This document shows, piece by piece, positions 55,226-64,000 of a stretch of 64,000 bases of DNA (position 1 is the stretch's first letter; the number at the start of each line of letters is the position of its first letter). The position numbers were made by a program, and so were the translations under genes. Source of the stretch: Bradyrhizobium sp. 141 (lineage in GTDB: Bacteria > Pseudomonadota > Alphaproteobacteria > Rhizobiales > Xanthobacteraceae); NCBI RefSeq assembly GCF_023074055.1, contig NZ_JADPKR010000080.1:62001-126000 (forward strand), read 5' to 3'. Under the pieces are notes generated by a model. It saw only the letters and a program-made list of their open reading frames with translations. It was not told where the DNA came from and did no database searches.

Positions 55226-55927
55226 ATGTTAACGCGCAAACAATACGAGCTTCTGCGGTTCATCAGCGAGCGTTTGAAGGAAAGCGGCGTGCCGCCGTCC
55301 TTCGACGAGATGAAGGATGCGCTCGACCTGCGCTCGAAGTCAGGCATCCATCGCCTGATCACCGCGCTCGAGGAGCGCGGTTTCATTCGCCGCCTGCCCA
55401 ACCGCGCCCGGGCCATCGAAGTGATCAAGCTGCCGGAGCTTCAGGCTGCTGCCGGCAATCGACGCGGCTTCACGCCGAGCGTCATCGAGGGCAATCTCGG
55501 CAAGGTCCGCGCAAGCTCCAGCCCGTCCGTGGACGAGGGCGAGCGGCCCGTTGCAGTGCCCGTGATGGGCCGCATCGCGGCCGGCACGCCGATCGAGGCG
55601 TTGCAGACCCGCAGCCATACCATCAGCGTGCCGCCGGACATGCTCGGCTCCGGCGAGCACTACGCCCTCGAAGTGCGCGGCGATTCCATGGTCGAGGCCG
55701 GTATCCTCGACGGCGACATGGCGCTGATCCAGCGCAACGAGAGTGCCGATACCGGTGACATCGTGGTGGCATTGATCGACGACGAGGAGGCCACGCTCAA
55801 GCGCTTCCGCCGCCGCGGCGCCTCGATTGCACTCGAGCCCGCTAATGCCGCTTATGAGGTGCGCATCCTGCCGCCGAACCGCGTGAAGATTCAGGGCAAG
55901 CTGATCGGGCTTTACCGGAAGTATTGA
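55226..55927 (+). CDS. lexA: SOS repressor LexA
   Basis: 233 residues. The N-terminal winged helix begins MLTRKQYELLRFISERLKES and includes SKSGIHRLITALEERGFIRR. The autocleavage site Ala-Gly is in PVMGRIAAGTPIEA, the catalytic Ser is in LEVRGDSMVEAGI, and the Lys is in EEATLKRFRRRG. The start MLTRKQYELL fits the family; in-frame TTG and GTG codons a few codons upstream are not needed. Its promoter carries a LexA box. Confidence 0.97.
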   Translation: MLTRKQYELLRFISERLKESGVPPSFDEMKDALDLRSKSGIHRLITALEERGFIRRLPNRARAIEVIKLPELQAAAGNRRGFTPSVIEGNLGKVRASSSPSVDEGERPVAVPVMGRIAAGTPIEALQTRSHTISVPPDMLGSGEHYALEVRGDSMVEAGILDGDMALIQRNESADTGDIVVALIDDEEATLKRFRRRGASIALEPANAAYEVRILPPNRVKIQGKLIGLYRKY

Positions 55928-56320
55928 GACCCCTCGGCGGTCATTCGATACCAGTGATTCCGATTGGAGCGGATCTGATCCGCTCCTGCTGGGCGGTCTT
56001 CTGGTCTTGCGCAGATTGTCCGGCCCCTTTCCAGCGCGACGCCTCGACGTGTCGCCACCAAGCACTCATCACTTCGAAGGCCTCGAGCGGACAATGATGC
56101 ATGATGCATCGGCGTCCGCGGGGCCGCTGACGCTCGTCTTGGCCGAATGCATTGATGTGAGCTTTGTTCCTAGCGGATTCGAAAAGATAATTTGATCGCA
56201 TCCCGCACGCCAGCCGCAGATTTGCCTACAACCAAGCAGAGCTTTGCGTGCTTCCACTCTGATAGAGGCTTGCGCCTCCGAGGGAGGCGCGGGTTGCTAT
56301 CTTCGAATGAGGAGCACCCG
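55928..56320. other. Intergenic region after lexA
   Basis: 393 bases. A minus-strand frame from 56109 to 55941 could code for about 55 residues (MHHCPLEAFEVMSAWWRH ...) with moderate third-position GC, but it lacks a ribosome site. I do not call it. No terminator, repeat or RNA is evident apart from the leader of the next gene. Confidence 0.4.
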
Positions 56321-56755
56321 ATGTGTGACTACAGCCTGCATGCCGTTGCATCGCGCCCCGCTGAAGTCGGCGAGACGATCGTGTCGACAACGTTCCGCGG
56401 CACCTCGACGCGTGGTTTTGCTTCTGCGGCCGATCCGACCGTGGCCGTCTGCCTGCTGCCGGGGACGGAGCTCGCCTTCGCTGACAACGTCCGTTACGAC
56501 AATCGCTGGATCTGGACGCGTACCGTCAACTCTCGCGTCGGCAAGTTCGGCAAGATCGATCCGCATATTCCCGATCGCCATCACGACGCGATCGAATTCC
56601 CGGATGGCAAATACGTGCTGGTGACGCAGCTCGTCGAAGGCCAGCGCGCAACCGTGCTGCAACTGCCGGTGACCCAGCCCGTCAGCGAGCGCGAGCACAA
56701 GCCGCAGATCGTCGCCGACAGTCGGCCGCCGGTCACGCGCCTGCCGATCGGCTGA
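56321..56755 (+). CDS. Conserved hypothetical protein
   Basis: 144 residues starting MCDYSLHAVASRPAEVGET with an excellent ribosome site (GAGGAG six bases upstream). The body is soluble and beta-rich (RWIWTRTVNSRVGKFGKIDP, HDAIEFPDGKYVLVTQLVEG), with no signal peptide or membrane helix. I recall similar proteins in Bradyrhizobium genomes only as hypotheticals. It is convergent with comEC. Function unknown. Confidence 0.75.
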   Translation: MCDYSLHAVASRPAEVGETIVSTTFRGTSTRGFASAADPTVAVCLLPGTELAFADNVRYDNRWIWTRTVNSRVGKFGKIDPHIPDRHHDAIEFPDGKYVLVTQLVEGQRATVLQLPVTQPVSEREHKPQIVADSRPPVTRLPIG

Positions 56756-56882
56756 CGCCGCCTCGACTGACCATAGGTCGGGGCCAGGATTGAAATGCCA
56801 TCGCCGGCCGAGGCCGGCGAGATGGTGTGGTTTGTGTCCTCGCGGAATCGCATCGGACCGACACCACCTTCCGCATCTCTCC

Positions 56883-59159
56883 TCAATCGTCGGCCTGCAG
56901 ATCAGTCTCCGATGGCGTTGCGTCGCGGTTGCGAGGAGCTGCCTTCGGCGCAAGGCTGCCGTCGAAATCACCTTCGCCCGCACCGGCCGGTAACCACGGG
57001 CGGTTCGTGCCTCTCGCCCTCACCGCCTGAACCGAAAAACCGTCGCCATGCCGCTTCAGAGCCAGTGCCCCCTGACGAATGAGCCGCTGCCGATCCACCA
57101 CCATCGCCGCGCAATCGGGCGGTGCGGGCCGTGACGTCACCACCAGTGCGGCCCGGCTGCAATCGTCCGCCAACGCGTCGATGCGCGAGGCCAGCGCGAC
57201 CAGCCGCCCGTCGGCAAGCGGCGTCACGCAGCCGGACTCGTCGCACGAGACGCCCTCGGCCAGTGCGCCACTGCCGGCATCGCGCGGATCGGCGTCGGCC
57301 GCCAGCCACTCCCTTAGCAGGAAACTATCCTTGCCCGTCCTGATCAGGTGCAACCGCCCGTCCCCGCCCCGCACCGCAACGCTCGCGCCGTCCCCCGCAA
57401 TCAGGATATCGGGCTGCCGCACCGACAGCCCCCAGGCAATGGAAGCCAGCAGCACCATGGCACCGCACCAGCGCAGTGGCGTGCGCAACAGGCCCATCAG
57501 GATGATGCCGAGGCTCGCGGCGATCAGCGGTGCGATACCGAACGCCGGGATGCGGCCGACCGCGCCCGGCAAGGCCGCCACCCAGCGCGAGACGGCGACC
57601 ATCCAGTCGATGCCGATCCCCATCAGCCACCAGAACACGCCATCGAGCCCGAAGGGTGCGGCGAGCAATCCCAGCAGCCCTGCCGGCATTACCAGCGCAG
57701 AGACCACCGGCATCGCGCCGAGATTGGCGAGCACGCCGTAGGGCGTGACGCGGTGGAAGTGGAAGGCGGCATAGGGCGTGGTCGCCAGCCCCGCGATCAG
57801 CGAAGCCAGGAACAGCATCGCGATCTCGCGGCCGCCCCACAGCGCGACGCGCGCTGTCGCCGAATGATCGGGCGAGGCAAACAAGTTCGGCATGCCGATC
57901 TGCACCAGGGCCACCAGCCCAAGCGTTGCCGCAAACGACATCTGAAAGCTCGGATGCACCAGTGCTTCCGGCGCGACCGCGAGCACGATCATCGCCGCCA
58001 CGGCCAGCGTGCGAAAGGTGATGGCGCGGCGATCGACCATCACCGCGATCAGCACCACCGCGGTCATGAAGAACGAACGTTGCGTCGCGACCTCCGCACC
58101 CGACAGCAACAGATAGAACGCGGCCGCCACCAGCGCGGCGGCGGCCGACCATTTCTTGATGGGGAATCCGACTGCCAGGCCCGGGATCAAAGCCAGCAGC
58201 GCGCGCACCGCGAAGAAGACGACGCCCGCGACCACCGCCATGTGATAGCCGGAGATCGAGAGAACGTGTCCGAGCCCCGAGATGAACATCGCATCGTTCA
58301 CGGGCGTGGAAATCGCATCGCGCCGGCCGGTGATCAGCGCAGTCGCGATCGCACGGTTGTCGCCTTCGAGCGTCGCGCGGATGCGGGCGTCGATCGCATC
58401 GCGCAGGCCCTGCATGAAGGCGGCATAGCGCAGCCGCAGGCCGCCGGCATCGGGCGGCATTGAAGCCGTGATCGCGCCCATGACGAAGCCGGAGGCGCCG
58501 ATGCTCTGAAAGAACATATCGCGCGAAAAGTCGTAGCTGCCGGGGCGCACCGGCGAGAGCGGCGGCATCAGCCGCGCCTTGAGTTGCACGAAGCTGCCGA
58601 CCTCGGGCGCAGTGCCCTTGCGCACGGAGAGGCGGACGCGTTCCAGCTTGACGTCGCTGCGCTGCGCCTCCATGGCGGTGACCCGCAGCACGAAACGATC
58701 GGTGCGCTCGCGGATGTCGCGCGTCTCGACGAAGCCCGACAGCGCCACCGAATAGAGCGGCTTGGCCAGCACGGGGTGGGCGATGCGCACCGTCTTCCAG
58801 GTCGCCACGGCAAAGCCGGCCGCAACCGCCGCAATCATGATCGCCGGGGCGAACAGCCGGCTCCGCCGCAACAGGATCGCGCCGAGCAGGAGTGCGGCTG
58901 CCGTCGTCGCAACAAGCGACAGCACCGGCTCATGATCGGCGGCAAAATAGAGCGCGATGCCGCCGCCAAAAGCGACAGGCACCCACGGCAACAGCCGCCC
59001 GGGACCGGCCTCGGCGCGCACCCACTCGCGCAATGTCTCGACGATCGCCGGCCAAAGGCCAAAGCCTGCCGGCACAAGCCCGCCAGCAGGTATAGCGCGC
59101 CCGACGGGCCAGGTCCCCGCGATACCTTGGGACCGTACCGGCCGGCCCGACTCCGCCAT
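56883..59159 (-). CDS. comEC: ComEC/Rec2-family competence-related membrane protein
   Basis: About 758 residues. An N-terminal membrane region with the DUF4131-like part (about 60-240) is followed by the competence domain with many helices (about 270-560). This domain contains GLGHVLSISGYHMAVVAGVV and ALLALIPGLAVGFPIKKWSA. The C-terminal region (about 600-740) resembles a degenerate metallo-beta-lactamase-like part, with SCDESGCVTPLADGRLVALA. ComEC transports DNA across the inner membrane in naturally competent bacteria; its role in rhizobia is unproved. The ATG at 59159 is chosen; a GTG three codons upstream is also in frame. It sits between lexA and gltX, as in many alphaproteobacteria. Confidence 0.9.
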   Translation of the reverse strand: MAESGRPVRSQGIAGTWPVGRAIPAGGLVPAGFGLWPAIVETLREWVRAEAGPGRLLPWVPVAFGGGIALYFAADHEPVLSLVATTAAALLLGAILLRRSRLFAPAIMIAAVAAGFAVATWKTVRIAHPVLAKPLYSVALSGFVETRDIRERTDRFVLRVTAMEAQRSDVKLERVRLSVRKGTAPEVGSFVQLKARLMPPLSPVRPGSYDFSRDMFFQSIGASGFVMGAITASMPPDAGGLRLRYAAFMQGLRDAIDARIRATLEGDNRAIATALITGRRDAISTPVNDAMFISGLGHVLSISGYHMAVVAGVVFFAVRALLALIPGLAVGFPIKKWSAAAALVAAAFYLLLSGAEVATQRSFFMTAVVLIAVMVDRRAITFRTLAVAAMIVLAVAPEALVHPSFQMSFAATLGLVALVQIGMPNLFASPDHSATARVALWGGREIAMLFLASLIAGLATTPYAAFHFHRVTPYGVLANLGAMPVVSALVMPAGLLGLLAAPFGLDGVFWWLMGIGIDWMVAVSRWVAALPGAVGRIPAFGIAPLIAASLGIILMGLLRTPLRWCGAMVLLASIAWGLSVRQPDILIAGDGASVAVRGGDGRLHLIRTGKDSFLLREWLAADADPRDAGSGALAEGVSCDESGCVTPLADGRLVALASRIDALADDCSRAALVVTSRPAPPDCAAMVVDRQRLIRQGALALKRHGDGFSVQAVRARGTNRPWLPAGAGEGDFDGSLAPKAAPRNRDATPSETDLQADD

Positions 59160-59252
59160 CCCCTGCACCCTACGCTACGCGATGGGTGCAGAGGCTACCG
59201 GAACGTGCAGATGGCCGAATAGGGTACGGATCAGGAACGGGCTCGCGGCGCC

Positions 59253-59486
59253 CTACTTTTCCTCCTCCATCGTCACGGCCACCGAGGCCTTGGCCGAGAG
59301 GCGGACCTTGTTACCCTCGACGTCGGCGACCAGGCCCTTGTCGATGAAGTGATGATGGCCCTTGTGGCTGCCCTCGCCGCTGTCCTTCTTGGTCAGCTTG
59401 ATGCGGTTGCCCTCGACGCGATCGACCGTGCCGACATGGACGCCGTCGGCGCCGATGACTTCCATATGCTCTGCGATGTTCTGCAT
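59253..59486 (-). CDS. DUF2171 domain protein
   Basis: 77 residues. It starts MQNIAEHMEVIGADGVHVGT, continues VDRVEGNRIKLTKKDSGEG, and has a His-rich loop SHKGHHHFIDKGLVADVEGN. This is the small beta-barrel family DUF2171, seen in rhizobia next to stress genes. The ribosome site AAGGA is seven bases upstream. A promoter with the EcfG-type pattern lies just upstream, so a general stress role is likely. Molecular function unknown. Confidence 0.82.
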   Translation of the reverse strand: MQNIAEHMEVIGADGVHVGTVDRVEGNRIKLTKKDSGEGSHKGHHHFIDKGLVADVEGNKVRLSAKASVAVTMEEEK

Positions 59487-59512
59487 GGTGGGTTCCTTGT
59501 TGAACCCACCCC

Positions 59513-59537
59513 AACGCGCAGGAAGCGCGTCCGTTCT
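59513..59537 (-). promoter_or_regulatory. Possible EcfG (general stress sigma factor) promoter
   Basis: On the minus strand AGAAC-N16-CGTT differs by one base from the EcfG consensus GGAAC-N16/17-CGTT. It ends 27 bases upstream of the DUF2171 start, a position that suits a promoter with a short leader. Sequence match only. Confidence 0.45.
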
Positions 59538-59573
59538 CTCGCGGGAATGACGATGCCGTGTGTGCGATAGCGC

Positions 59574-59960
59574 TCAGATCAGCGGCGCCTGCGACGAGGC
59601 GTGGTGATTGACGATCTTCCAGTCGCCGTCCTCGCGGACGATGACCCAGCTCATCTTGACGACGAGATCGTCCCGCTCGCCCGCAAGATCAAATGAGATG
59701 GTCGCGCCCATGTTGATCAGATCAGGGCCGGCCTGCGCCACGTTCACGTCGGAGAACACAGCGCTCGGCTTGCGCCAGCGCGGCAGGCCGTTGAAATAGT
59801 CGGCGACGCCGTCCCTGCCCCGATAGAGCTTTGGGTTGGAGCCGAAGAAGAACGCGTTCTTCGAATACAGCGACGACAGCGCGGCTGCATCGAGGGCCGC
59901 GAATCCGGCGCACCATTTCGCGATGATGGTGGAAACGATAGCGTCGGCTTCTCTGGTCAT
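59574..59960 (-). CDS. SnoaL/NTF2-like (SgcJ/EcaC family) protein
   Basis: 128 residues. The NTF2-like fold is indicated by AKWCAGFAALDAAALSSLYS, FFGSNPKLYRGRDGVADYFN and the end WVIVREDGDWKIVNHHASSQ. Proteins of this SgcJ/EcaC group bind small hydrophobic molecules or act as isomerases or hydrolases, and most are uncharacterised. It starts seven bases after the glnS stop, so it is probably cotranscribed with glnS. The frame upstream (to 60113) overlaps glnS and is not used. Confidence 0.85.
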   Translation of the reverse strand: MTREADAIVSTIIAKWCAGFAALDAAALSSLYSKNAFFFGSNPKLYRGRDGVADYFNGLPRWRKPSAVFSDVNVAQAGPDLINMGATISFDLAGERDDLVVKMSWVIVREDGDWKIVNHHASSQAPLI

Positions 59961-59967
59961 GGGCGCC

Positions 59968-61644
<1,677 letters not shown>

Positions 61645-61799
61645 TACGAAAATCCTGTCGGGAAATCAGCGGCCCTTCTGCCAAATTCGGAAGGCTGAGC
61701 CAAGAGCTTAAGCAAGGCATGGCAGGTCCGCCGACGGGCTTTAGTTATGTCCCGTTCCTGCTATACACCACCGCCTCCAATGCATAGGCCCTGCCAAGA

Positions 61800-63227
61800 A
61801 TGACCGATTCCGTCGTCACCCGCTTTGCCCCCTCGCCGACCGGCTTCCTCCATATCGGGGGCGCTCGCACGGCGCTGTTCAACTGGCTCTATGCGAAGAA
61901 GCACGGCGGCAAGATGCTGCTGCGGATCGAGGACACCGACCGGGAGCGCTCCACCGAGGCGGCGATCGGCGCCATCCTCGACGGCCTGAAATGGCTGGAG
62001 CTCGGCTGGGACGGCGAGGTCATCTACCAGTTCAGCCGCGCCGCGCGCCACCGCGAGGTCGCCGAGCAGCTGCTCGCCGACGGCAAGGCCTATCGCTGCT
62101 ACGCCACCGCCGAGGAGCTCGCCGCGATGCGCGAGAAGGCGCGTGCCGAGGGCCGCACCCGGCTCTATGATGGCATGTGGCGCGACCGCGACGCGGCCAC
62201 TGCTCCTTCGGACGTGAAGCCGACCATCCGCCTGCGCGCGCCGCAGACCGGCGAGACCGTGATCGAGGACCAGGTCCAGGGCCGCGTGGTCTGGCAGAAC
62301 GAGAACCTCGACGACCTCGTCCTGCTGCGCGGCGATGGCAACCCGACCTATATGCTCGCCGTGGTGGTCGATGACCACGACATGGGCGTCACCCATGTGA
62401 TCCGCGGCGACGATCATCTGATCAACGCGGCCCGCCAGAAGCAGATCTACGATGCGATGGGCTGGACCCTGCCGAGCATGTCCCACATCCCGCTGATCCA
62501 CGGCCCGGACGGCTCAAAGCTGTCCAAGCGGCACGGCGCGCTTGGCGTCGATGCCTACCGCGCCATGGGATATTTGCCGGCAGCGGTCCGCAACTATCTC
62601 GTCCGGCTGGGCTGGAGCCATGGTGACCAGGAGATTTTCTCGACCGAGGAGATGATCACGGCGTTCGACCTCGCCAGCGTCGGCCGCGCCGCTGCCCGCT
62701 TCGATTTTGCCAAGCTGGAAAATCTCAACGGCCACTACATCCGCCACGCCGACGATCAATCACTCGTGAAGATGTTCGAGGACGTGCTCGACCATCTCGT
62801 GCCCAGCCGCGACGAGCTTAAGGCCAAGTTAAACGACACCACGCGCGCGCAGCTTCTCAAAGCCATGCCGGCCCTGAAGGAGCGCGCCAAGACACTGATC
62901 GAGCTGATCGACAGCGCCTATTTCATCTTCGCCGACCGGCCGCTGGAGCTCGATCCCAAGGCGCTAGCGCTGCTGACACAAGAGAACCGCAAGCTGATCG
63001 GCCAGCTTCATTCCGCGCTGGAGAAAGTCGAGACCTGGAGCGGCGCCGCCACCGAAGCCGCGCTGCGCACTTTTGCCGAGGAAAATAGTCTCAAGCTCGG
63101 CGCGGTCGCCCAGCCCTTGCGGGCGGCACTGACCGGACGGACGACGTCGCCTGGTATATTTGAGGTTTTGGACGTCCTGGGACGCCAGGAAAGCCTCGCC
63201 CGGCTTAAAGATCAGGCTACGACGTAA
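61800..63227 (+). CDS. gltX: Glutamyl-tRNA synthetase
   Basis: 475 residues. The HIGH motif is in RFAPSPTGFLHIGGARTALF and the KMSKS motif is KLSKR in DGSKLSKRHGALGV. The C-terminal anticodon-binding region is normal (RAALTGRTTSPGIFEVLDVL). It is divergent from glnS, with 155 bases between the two starts. It is followed after 147 bases by gltA, a conserved order in alphaproteobacteria. Confidence 0.97.
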   Translation: MTDSVVTRFAPSPTGFLHIGGARTALFNWLYAKKHGGKMLLRIEDTDRERSTEAAIGAILDGLKWLELGWDGEVIYQFSRAARHREVAEQLLADGKAYRCYATAEELAAMREKARAEGRTRLYDGMWRDRDAATAPSDVKPTIRLRAPQTGETVIEDQVQGRVVWQNENLDDLVLLRGDGNPTYMLAVVVDDHDMGVTHVIRGDDHLINAARQKQIYDAMGWTLPSMSHIPLIHGPDGSKLSKRHGALGVDAYRAMGYLPAAVRNYLVRLGWSHGDQEIFSTEEMITAFDLASVGRAAARFDFAKLENLNGHYIRHADDQSLVKMFEDVLDHLVPSRDELKAKLNDTTRAQLLKAMPALKERAKTLIELIDSAYFIFADRPLELDPKALALLTQENRKLIGQLHSALEKVETWSGAATEAALRTFAEENSLKLGAVAQPLRAALTGRTTSPGIFEVLDVLGRQESLARLKDQATT

Positions 63228-63374
63228 GTCGACCATGCGTGCGGCGATCTTGCAGCGCACACAGCAATAATATACCCATCTGCCCCGTACCTTCTGGAAC
63301 ATCCGGCCTGCCCCATCATCTCGTGAAAGGGGCCTCCGGCTCCGGCCCGTTTCACCATACATCGGGGACCTCTG

Positions 63375-64000
63375 ATGGACGCAAAACCGAGCAATAAGAC
63401 CGCTACGCTGACGGTCGGAAACAAGAACTACGATCTCCCGATCCATAGCGGCAGCGTCGGGCCTGATGTCGTCGATATCGGCAAGCTCTACGGCCAGTCC
63501 GGCCTGTTCACCTACGATCCCGGCTTCACCTCCACCGCGAGCTGCCAGTCCAAGATCACCTATATCGACGGCGACGCCGGCGTGCTGGAATACCGCGGCT
63601 ACCCGATCGAGCAGCTCGCCGAGAACGGTGACTTCCTCGAGACCTGCTATCTCCTGCTCTACGGGAACCTGCCGACCGCCGCGCAGAAGAAGGATTTCGA
63701 CGACCGTGTGACCCGTCACACGATGGTGCACGAGCAGATGGCCCGCTTCTTCCAGGGCTTCCGCCGCGACGCCCATCCGATGGCCGTTATGGTCGCCTCG
63801 GTCGGCGCGCTCGCCGCGTTCTATCACGACAGCACCGACATCAACGATCCGAAGCAGCGCATGATCGCTTCCATGCGCATGATCGCGAAGATCCCGACGC
63901 TGGCGGCGATGGCCTACAAGTACACGGTCGGCCAGCCCTTCGTGTATCCGAAGAACTCGCTCTCGTTCTCCGAGAACTTCCTCAACATGTGCTTCGCCGT
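63375..64000 (+). CDS. gltA: Citrate synthase (N-terminal part; continues beyond window)
   Basis: 208 residues are visible. The N-terminus MDAKPSNKTATLTVGNKNYD, then DPGFTSTASCQSKITYIDGD and GVLEYRGYPIEQLAENGDFL are typical of type II (hexameric) citrate synthase. The catalytic histidines and aspartate lie beyond the window end. It condenses oxaloacetate with acetyl-CoA, linking to the pyruvate dehydrogenase operon in the same window. The gene has its own 147-base upstream gap. Confidence 0.95.
   Translation, partial: MDAKPSNKTATLTVGNKNYDLPIHSGSVGPDVVDIGKLYGQSGLFTYDPGFTSTASCQSKITYIDGDAGVLEYRGYPIEQLAENGDFLETCYLLLYGNLPTAAQKKDFDDRVTRHTMVHEQMARFFQGFRRDAHPMAVMVASVGALAAFYHDSTDINDPKQRMIASMRMIAKIPTLAAMAYKYTVGQPFVYPKNSLSFSENFLNMCFA

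Noticed and set aside
55941..56109. Possible minus-strand small gene of about 55 residues after lexA
   Set aside because: No ribosome site, no domain, and only moderate third-position GC.

Overview
The window is chromosomal DNA of a slow-growing rhizobium, most likely Bradyrhizobium. Four things point there: high GC with almost every third codon position G or C; the alphaproteobacterial order eno ... ftsB ... pdhA-pdhB-(DUF5076)-(deaminase)-pdhC-lpdA; the order trpD-trpC-moaC ... moeA-lexA-comEC-gltX-gltA with trpE(G) located elsewhere; and several palindromic repeat families typical of Bradyrhizobium. Most of the window is ordinary core genome. Assignments rest on reading the translated sequences and motifs; no database search was run.

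Layout. 1-2.4 kb: a TonB-dependent receptor cut by the window edge, behind a clear cobalamin riboswitch, so probably a B12 importer (btuB). 2.4-9 kb: small hypothetical genes, a membrane adenylate cyclase, a soluble lytic transglycosylase, and a cluster of tiny cysteine-rich proteins. 9.5-12.7 kb: a PAS histidine kinase, a FixJ/NodW-type regulator and a stand-alone receiver domain. 12.8-25.2 kb (minus strand): a Bug-type binding protein, a threonine-synthase-like enzyme, the pyruvate dehydrogenase operon, an aldehyde dehydrogenase with its GAF-Fis regulator (palindromic operator and FixK-like box), and ftsB. 25.3-31.5 kb: FMN reductase, metallo-hydrolase, MDR oxidoreductase, enolase, a Vgb-like beta-propeller, queF. 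31.5-35.7 kb: a large autotransporter followed by a scar of two gene remnants. 35.7-41.4 kb: MFS transporter, kdsA, a NIPSNAP protein, pyrG, secG, tpiA. 41.6-45.9 kb: ppiD-like chaperone, trpD, trpC, moaC. 45.9-53.7 kb: Flp pilin, a GGDEF-EAL protein with a premature stop, ctpA, an FMN hydroxyacid dehydrogenase, a YihX-like phosphatase, two tiny genes, and a toxin-antitoxin pair with a frameshifted toxin. 53.8-64 kb: moeA, lexA (with SOS box), a hypothetical gene, comEC, a DUF2171 gene with a possible EcfG promoter, an NTF2-like gene, glnS, gltX and the start of gltA.

The points most worth a second look are the mini zinc-finger cluster (7.8-9.0 kb), the amber stop inside the EAL domain (48,976), the inactivated ParE toxin beside an intact antitoxin (53.2-53.7 kb), the glutaminase/Vgb fusion scar (35.2-35.5 kb), and the regulatory sites around the aldehyde dehydrogenase. 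I found no CRISPR array, rRNA, tRNA, intact insertion sequence or prophage.
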